The notes beneath the pieces are model-generated. The model searched no databases. It saw nothing but the letters and a program-made list of their open reading frames with translations, and had not been told where the DNA came from. Position numbers and translations under genes: made by a program. From the NCBI GenBank assembly GCA_018398765.1, contig JAHBMJ010000493.1:1-22429 (forward strand): 22,429 nucleotides of DNA. The letters run 5' to 3'. The stretch's first letter is position 1. The number at the start of each line of letters is the position of its first letter. This document shows positions 10,973-19,300 of the stretch, piece by piece. This DNA comes from Chromera velia. Lineage: Eukaryota; Sar; Chromeraceae.

Positions 10973-13172
10973 ATGGGAAACCAGCAGACCCTGCTGAACC
11001 AGCGGGCCCCCTTCCAGGGCTCTGAGAGCGTCTCCGTGCACGTCCACGATCTCATCGACTTTCCCGACCTACAGAGCAAAGACAATTTCTACGTTCTTCA
11101 CTTCCTCCCGTCACAAGGCTCCCCCTCCCCCTCCCCCTCCCACCACACGCCCCCCCACCCGGAGTCCCTCGCCCTGCGCATTCCCACAACAGCCCCAGTC
11201 AGAGTACCCACCCCCCACGACACCCTCACGTGCCGAATCGTGGAGGCCACCCACGCACTCCTGCCTGAACCCGACCCTGATGGAGGAGACGAGCCCCACC
11301 CGTCTCCTTCCAATGGCAACAGAGAAGAGGGAGGAGACGCCCTGATCGCCTTCAAACACCTCCGTCTCTTCTCAGGCTCCGACAGGGACTTCACCATTGA
11401 AATTGAGGCGGCGGAACTTCCAGATGGATTGCTGTCAGTCGGTGACTTCAGGTTCAAGCTCTCTTATTTTTCCTCAAAAGAAGAGAGAGAAAACGCAACG
11501 CGTTAAGGAGAAGACCACTGAGCCAGTCCGTGTCCCACGTTCTGTTTGCTCGTCTTTGAGACACATTGTGTATTTTTTGAAGCAGTAGGCTCTCTCTCTG
11601 TTTTGAGAACTCGACCATGGTCCTCTGAAGTATTCGCCCACCCGTTTTGTTCTTCCCCCCCCCCTCTGCCTTTTGCACATAATTTGATTCTTCCTTTGAC
11701 CTCCATGTCGTACCAAATATCTTTCTACTCTTGCGTGAAGCATATTATATTTATATGCTCTTTCTGCACGACTGCACGGCCTTCTGTAATTCAATTCAGA
11801 GCGTCCCATCCTTGTTTGCAGGTACCGCACGCTGGTTGCGTGTCCGAACGACCGTGGCAAGAGAGGTTTGGCAGCAGACGGCGGTTGGAGTCTGGCGAGC
11901 CGCATGGCAGCAGCTGTGGGGGGCAGTAGTGGTCTTCCTTCTGTTCTTCTGTCTCTGGAGCTCTGTGGGGTGAGTCCCTGCCCCCTGGAGGTCCTGGAGA
12001 TGGGGGGGGAGGGGTTGTGTGCCTCTGGGGGGGATCGGGAGAAGGGGAAGAGTCGGACTGCCGACGGGTTCTGTTCGTTCGGGGGATTGCCGTCCTCTTC
12101 CTCCAGCAGGGGGGGCGCGGGGGTGGAAGTCGACCATGCGAGGTTGTGTAGGGTGCTGGCGGGAGCATTGAAGCATCAGTCGCGTGCTCTGGTGTCTCGC
12201 AGCAAGGAACTCAAGGAAAGGAGAACAGAGGTGGAGGAGGCGTTCGAGGAGGCAAGGCAGGCAAAGGCACAGGCACTTTTGGCAGGGGGGCATGCAGGTA
12301 TGTGTGAGTGCAACACAAGAGGAGAGGCGGGTTTGTGCATGTGTGTGTCAAAATGTACTTGAGTGATCTTTTGGGCTTTGAAGAAGAGGGTTTGGGAAGC
12401 CGTTCTGCGACGCGCTACGGACTTCTGTTTGCGGTTTTCTTCATTGTTTTTTTTGTGTGTGTGCACGAATGCTGGTCTTTATCTTTTCTACAAAGATGTT
12501 CTTGTTCGGGCAGACGGTCTTGCGGCAATCGAAAGAGGACACATCAACAGTCGACAGACCGTCATGCGTGTGTAGAATAATAAAAACACACTTCACTATG
12601 CATATCTTTATGATTCTGGGGAGCAGACAATCAAATTGAATCATCATTCAAAGAACAACAAGGAAGAAGACCTACCAGGTGCAGGTTGGTGGTGTGCAAA
12701 CGGACAACAGGACATTGTGTCCTTCCCCCCCTTCTCGCCCTCCCACCCGCTCTGTACGTATCTGCAGCCGCCCCCCTTGCCCTCCAGCGTTTGGTGGGAA
12801 GGTCTAGCAGCAGCCGGCCCCCGTCTCCCCGAGGTTCCGGTCACTTCGACCAGGCGGCAGGGGACGATCCGGTTCCTGCAGGGGATGGGGGGGACCTGGG
12901 GGGCCCAGGACCCACCACCAACGGGAGGAGGACGCCGGGGCCCTCCTACTGGGACGCAGACACGGAAGCGAACTCTTACCCGAACGGCACGGCGTCGCGA
13001 TATCTGCAGGTGAGGATTGGCGGGGAGAGGAGAGGAGAGAGACGAGGGAGAGTAGTGGGCCCCCTTTTCGTCCTCTCTTTCTCTTTCAACAGAGTTCCCG
13101 GGCCGCGCATGAGCATATCATTTGAAAATTAAACACACAAGCACACACGGACACAGAGAGACAGACAGACAG

Positions 13173-13235
<63 letters not shown>

Positions 13236-13431
13236 CACACCACACAAGAAGTCGATGACCGGCAGTTCGGAGGGGGAATCATGGCTTGGTCAGATGTCTT
13301 CGTTTCTGATTCTGCCTGTCTTGCTTGTGTTTCTCCATGTTCTTCCAAGTTGGCTTACAATCAGCGCTGTGTTTCGTCAAGACTGATTTGTGTAAATTTC
13401 CTTTCAACTCGTCTTCCGTCTTTGACTGCGA

Positions 13432-13521
<90 letters not shown>

Positions 13522-13759
13522 GCAGCCCGGCGCGGCAGTGCGGAAGGGCGCCTCAGGTCTGTCTCCCTCGAAGTCTGCATCGGGTGCCTCCCTGTCTCCC
13601 TCTGGCGCTGGGCAGGCAGGCGTGGGTTCTTCTTCGTCCTTCTTCCGGATGGGCCAGCCCTTCTGGCTCCGAAACTCACGATCCCTCCAGGTCGCTCTCC
13701 AGCACCAGCAGGAGCAGCACCAAAACGGGGGAGAGAAAGAGGGAAAGCAAGAGAAATAG
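10973..13759 (+). CDS. Unrecognised 476-aa protein, possible N-myristoylation site, coiled coil; 4 exons
   Basis: Exons: 10973-11451, 11822-12297, 12768-13009, 13526-13759 (TAG). They total 1431 nt with exact phase agreement (AG|G, G|CC, phase 0). The ATG at 10973 is preceded by CACAAA, and the upstream extension of the frame has no ATG. The N-terminus MGNQQT fits the N-myristoylation pattern (Gly2, Thr6), suggesting a membrane-associated protein. Residues 12-175 alternate short hydrophobic strands (SVSVHVHDLIDF, NFYVLHFLPS, DFTIEIEAAEL, GDFRYRTLVAC) around Pro/Ser-rich loops, loosely like a C2-type beta sandwich; this is only a guess. Residues about 265-318 form a charged coiled coil (KELKERRTEVEEAFEEARQ). 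The rest is Gly/Pro/Ser-rich, then a compact tail with FFRMGQPFWLRNSR and a Gln/His-rich end. I recognise no family. The spliced frame makes it a convincing real gene; its function is unknown. Confidence 0.75.
13173..13233. repeat. (AC)14(AG)16 microsatellite, 5' part of orphan-gene intron 3
   Basis: AC repeat 13173-13200 directly followed by AG repeat 13201-13233. It is the reverse complement, in matching order, of the CT/GT tract at 13435-13520 in the same intron. Confidence 0.97.
13435..13520. repeat. (CT)18(GT)24 microsatellite abutting a 3' splice site
   Basis: CT repeat 13435-13470, a GA interruption, then GT 13473-13520, ending right before TGCAG (13521-13525), the acceptor of the last exon of the orphan gene. 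Confidence 0.97.
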
Positions 13760-13929
13760 ACTCTTTAAAAGAAACTTGCATTTCATAAGTTTTTATGGTC
13801 GCAGAAACAGCAGGATCTAAAAAAAAAAAATCATAATCATTCATTACAGCTGCACTGCGTTGATTGACTGCGGTGACAGAATGAAGACAGTCGCATTTAC
13901 TGACGTACTAGTTGACGCATATATGCACA

Positions 13930-13949
13930 AAATTTAAAATTTTAAATTT
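13930..13949. repeat. Perfect 20-base AT palindrome
   Basis: AAATTTAAAATTTTAAATTT equals its own reverse complement. It sits inside an AT-rich island in the convergent intergenic region. Confidence 0.95.
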
Positions 13950-15498
13950 GAAAGAGAGGTGTTACTAGGGGTGTCAGATCGAGCAGGCTCAGCAGAAACT
14001 GTGAAGGAAATTATGTCTATATATCATTATAAATGTGTCGCTCTACGTAGGGTTTCTTCGACAAGCCATCGCTAAAGCTACTAGCTTTAGAGCCGTCCCT
14101 CATCCCGAACCTTGACACAAACCGGGAACATAAATCTATCCAAAAGATATAGTGATTAGTCAATTGAATTCAACCTGAAATGTACCTCTTAAATTAGCAT
14201 ATAAAACGGTATTAATTATATAAAAAGGTATTATTAAAACCTAGTATCTATAGCCTAGTATAGCATAAAAGATTCACGTTTTCCTAGCCTGAGCTGTTTC
14301 AAGTTCCTTCACACACTGGAAAACAACTTTGGCTTTTTAAAATTCAAATTGAATCTTAATTGGGTGCGATGGTGTAATTGAGTGAGCAGGAAGATTCCGT
14401 GTGGGCGCAGTCGTCGCCAGTCGAAAGCACCGCCAAGCGGTTCCATCACCGGATCGACAAACACGAAAACAAGAGAGGTTCATTTAATTACATCCAGAAT
14501 TAGAATTGGCATCCACGATTACGCACCATGAGTGAATTCTCTTTCAGCACACAGACCTACAAGACAACGAAAACATCCACTGACAGTATGGTTTCTGTGC
14601 AGAGACGGACAGTTTCCTCTGTTTATGTTTCAGACTTCTAGAGCTCTCTTTCCCGCTGCATTTCTTCTCGGAGCTCTGTCATCGGCCATCTCTCCTGTCG
14701 CTACAAAGATGCAACATAGAGTCTCTCGGGCGTTTTCTACGAAATCAACAAGAGTCGACGGAGAGAGAAAAATAAAAGAAAGGAAAAAGGGGACCGTCAG
14801 GAGCTCTGTTCCCCCCCTCACCCCGTCAAGTCGACCGTCCGATCTCCACATTTCTTGTTTCTTTCTCTGCCTCGTCCATCTATCTGCCTGTCTTCCCGTC
14901 TTCCTCTGTCTGTCTATGTCCCTCGATTCCTTCACATTCAGACAAGCGACCTGATCTTTTGGATGTCTTCCGTCCCTTCCTTCCTGGCTCTCTTCTTCGA
15001 ATTCCCTGGCCGCTTCTTTCTGTCACCTTCTGGAGAGTTGGAAAAGGTACGATAGATAGATACACACACACAGAACAAGACAATGCAGAGAAACACAGGA
15101 ACACAGAAACACTGAGACACGCGGCACAGTCGCTTGCAAGACCGGGTGTCTCTCTATACAAACTGAAATCCAGTCGTGTTACTTGTCTGCCTAACAACGA
15201 CACACGTGCAGGAAAGAGACAGGGAGGCAGGCCTGAACACTGTTATGCAGGGGGGAAAGGCGGTTGAAACGAGAAGAGACGGGGCCGTCCTCGCACCATG
15301 CACCCCCTCCGTGCAGTTTCCATCTCCTCTCTTTTCTCCCTCAGACATCCTGTCTGGTTGCCCGCTCTCCTGCTGCCTCCCAAATTCATGTTCGCCTCGC
15401 ACTTGTAACAAACGAAGAGAGGGAAGAAGCGACTGTATCTATCTTCCGGCCTGGATTGAGATGTCCGCTTCTGCTTTGTCTAGAGATTGGACACGCAC

Positions 15499-15526
15499 GC
15501 AGGCAGGCAGGCAGGCAGGCAGGCAG
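15499..15526. repeat. (GCAG)7 microsatellite
   Basis: Seven perfect GCAG units in the 3' flank of NASP, about 45 bases past its stop codon. Confidence 0.95.
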
Positions 15527-15571
15527 AAAACGGAACACGCCCATACCAGTTCCTTTGGTTCTCCCTCCTGT

Positions 15572-16321
15572 CTACTCTGTCTTCCCCTTTTCCTCTGCGC
15601 CTCCTTCGGCAGTCACGACGGCACCTCCCACATCGACCCGTCTCTTCTTCTTCGCGCCCCCGTCTGCGTCCTTCTCCACAGCGTTCTCGCTGCAGACAGG
15701 GAAGGGAGGGAAACCGCATGCAAGAACGTGTGTGCGAGCTTTTCGTTTTCGTTGTCTGCCTCCAGAGTGTTTTCAGGGCAGCGTGTGAAAAAAGATCTGT
15801 GTAGTCATGCTCTACCATGCACCTTTTGAGTGCACAAAGGAAAAGAAAGACCACGGAAGAGGGCTGGAACACAAACCAAACGCCACTCACTTTCTACCCA
15901 CGACTGAAAAATTCAGAACAAGTTACTCTCCATTCCTTTTCCTAAATAGTCCTCTCCCCTCTTCTGTGTCAGGGCAGCAATGTACTCCTCTGACCTGCTC
16001 ACAGTTCCCAGGACGGCGGTCGTCGTGGCAGTCGCTTTCTGAAAGAAAGAAAAAAAGAAACAAAGAAAGAAAATGAGTGAGGGAGAAGAACGAGCACAGA
16101 GATGCACGACTGAATATGCAAGCAACATCTACAGATTCATTCGAAGATGTCGAGGCAAAGCGAATACGTACATGAATGTCAAACAAAATGAAACAGAGAG
16201 TTTCCGTTGTGATGTTCGCCAGGAGATCGATCGAAAGATGTACTGGGGAATTAGAGGGGGCATTCGTTTGTTACTCTTTCTGCGGGCAAGCACACAAGCC
16301 AAGAGAAAAAGAAAGACAGAG

Positions 16322-16364
<43 letters not shown>

Positions 16365-19300
16365 GGAGAGGGAGAGAGAGAGAGAAGGGAGAGACCGACT
16401 TCTTGTGCTTTCTTCTCCTGTCCCGCCATCTCCCTCGCGACCTTCCGAGCGAGCTCCACGTTCGCCTTCGTTGTGTCGCCCTCCTTCTGCTGCCTGGACA
16501 GCTCTGTAATCTGCACACAGAGAGGAGGAGGGGAAACACAGAAAACCACAGCAACGGAGAAAGTGAAACGCTCAACCCACCCTCCTGTAAACACACATTC
16601 CTCTTGCTGTTTGCGCAACCGAACGAAAAGATCGTAATTCCTTTCCCACCGGAAGAATTTCTCTAGACTGCTCTAAGTCATCCCCCGACGTTCAACGATC
16701 ATTCCCACACCAAAAGAAAAGAAAAAAAAGGAAGCAAAGGACAAAACAAACAACACACACGAACAGAGAAAAACTGACGTTGTCCTCGATCTCCCTGAGG
16801 GTGATTTGGTTGTCTTCTCTCTCTTCCTCGGGGCACCGAATCCCCCTCCTGCCGTCGAGGTAGTCCAGAAACAGGGCCTTCGTCTCCTGCAAGAAGAGGA
16901 GGGAAACAAAGGAGAAGGAAAGGAAAGAAAAGGAAAGGAAAGAAAAGAAAAGGAAAGGAAAGAAAAGGAAAGGAAAGAAAAGGAAAGAAAGGGAAAGGAA
17001 AGAAAAGGAAAGGAAAGAAAAGGAAAGGAAAGGAAAGGAAAGGAAAGGAAAGAAAAGGAAAGGAAAGGAAAGGAAAGGAAAGAAAAGAAAAGGAAAGGAA
17101 AGGAAAGGAAAGGAAAGGAAAGAAAAGGAAAGGAAAGAAAAGGGGAGAGAGGACGGAATTCAAGGAGCGGTTCAATCACACAGATGCAGCGGAGAGACGA
17201 AGAGAAGAACACGGAAAGCGCTCAAACGAAGAGTCGGGGAGGGAGATAAGAAGAAACTTCACCCCTTCGAACAGGAAGAAGAACACTCATGCAGACACAA
17301 AAGAGTGAAATTCCACTTTCTTGGCTGCCAACGAGAGGTTCCTGCAGGCTTCATGAGTTGTTAGATGAAGGAGAGGCAAGTCGAACTCTCAGGAAGGCAT
17401 ACGCGATTGAAGTTCATTGATCCATTTGCACAGCAATGGAAAGACGGGGGCACATAGAGGGTGCAGACACAAAGCCGCACCGCCACCCCGCACTCAGTTC
17501 GCTTCCACCTAGAATTTTCATGCGACGAAGGAACGGATTGAAAGAGAGGGGAGGAAGAAGATGTCTGCACATCGAGTCACAGCAGGAGAAAACAGCTCTC
17601 TCTAGATGCACCAATCCCCCCTCCCCTGCCGACCTCAAACTGCTGGAGGGCCGCTGCGGTCTTGTCTGTCTGTCCGAGGGCTATAGCCAGAGCAAGAGAG
17701 CTGCGTGCACGCAGCAAGAACACAGCCACGCAGAAGAACCAGACAAGGGTGAGATGACGAAGCAACAGATAGACGGAAAAAAGTCTTGTGCACACCGTGT
17801 GTGTGTTTTTTTTAACTTGGAAAGGTAGGAAAGGCACCTGTTCAGGATTCGAATGAAGAGAAAACGAGCCAGGATGCATTTTTCCGCTCCGTTGTGGAAA
17901 AAAAGTTTTCAAAGAAGAAACACTCGTTGGGTTCTCCGCAAGTGAACCAGAATGAATGAGACGAAAAGGAAATGCAGACACGCAAGCAAAGGCAGACACA
18001 GAGAGAGAGGGCAAGAGAGAGGGAGAGAGGGAGAGACTGACGGAGCTCTGAAGGTGTCGTAAGGAAGGTCGAATCTCTTCCTCATCTCCAGCGCCTTCTT
18101 GTACTCCTGCACACGGAGATTGATTCAAACAGGCGCCAGAAAAGATAATGCTTCAATACAGAAAACAACGGTAGTGTTCGTTCATTGATCTCCATAATTT
18201 CTCGCCGGCCGCACAGTTGTCCAACCACCACGCCAAAATGACTGACAAGAGGCAACAGCCAGGAAGGAAAGGGAAGGTCAGGCAGACAGACAGAGATCTA
18301 AAGCGGTAAAAAAATACACAGGTGTTTATTTGACGTTCAAATTCACGCACCCCTGCATGTCTGTCTGTCTGTGTGTGTGCCCATCCATGCTTACCTCCGC
18401 AGCTTCCTCCACCTTCTCCTGAAGGGTCAGAAGGTCTGCCAGACGGACATGGACGAAAGAGGCGTCCATCACCTGCATTTAGTACATAAAGGGAGAAGTA
18501 TGGAAGCATACGGGTGCGTGAGACGAAAAGCGTGCCTCTCTATCTCGAGATGCATGTGCAACCAAGAGAAACGAGGAGCCAAACGGTCAACAATGTGCAG
18601 GCCACAAAGAAAAAGACAGACAGAGGCTCTCCCAAGTCGTGTAAGTAAAAATGGAAAGCAGGCACCTACCTCTTCCTTCGTGATTTTCCCCTCGGTCTCG
18701 AGTCTGCAGTCACCACACGAAGGCATGGCAGAACTCTCTCCATTTCTCTGTGTATGTGTGTCTATGTGAGTGATGATGCAGCTATTCCCATCATACCATC
18801 GTGCACCGGCCTCCTAGCCGTACACGAAAGAGAGGGTGGAAAGAGAGAAGCCAGGAGGATGAAGAGGGTCTGAGACGACCCGACAAAGCAAGCAGATGAC
18901 AAAGGGAATGAAGGGGAAAAAATAAGTCGAAGACAATCAGAGAAGGAAAGACAGAAGACCACCGAGAACGGCAATGGCCCAGTCAGCTGAGACATGTTGA
19001 TTCTCTGGTAGTCTATTCTCATTCAGCTAGTTTCTCTCAAATCTGACAAACTAAACGTATGCATTCCTTCAAAAAAGCCAACTGACTTACTTCCTCAGTC
19101 TGTTGTCGTAGGCCTTCCGGGCACACTCGAAAGTCTCCCATGCAAGCTGCAGGTCGTCCGCAGGCTTGTCCTCCTCGTCCTCCATCTGCACATCCCCCCC
19201 CTTCGCCTCTTCTTCAGGAGGAGCCTGACCAGAGAGTGTGGCTGCGATTTTATCCGCAGCCTTTTGGGAGAGTTCTTCTCCGGTCATTTCCCTTTTCTCC

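Larger units (their letters stand above)
13760..15571. other. Convergent intergenic region with an AT-rich island
   Basis: The 3' ends of the orphan gene and of NASP face each other here. Positions about 13860-14370 are AT-rich and hold two perfect palindromes (13930-13949; 14072-14090). A plus-strand frame from ATG 14625 begins with a hydrophobic leader-like sequence but has no recognised continuation. A possible exon at 14952-15048 (acceptor TTCAG, donor GTACGA) is unsupported by homology. A (GCAG)n repeat lies at 15499-15526. No gene is called. Confidence 0.5.

Noticed and set aside
17321-17341. Possible small extra NASP exon reading NLSLAAKK
   Set aside because: It has a CTGCAG acceptor, but its only donor (GTGGAA) lacks +5 G and it needs a shifted exon 11 donor. 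Exons 11 and 12 already join in phase 0.
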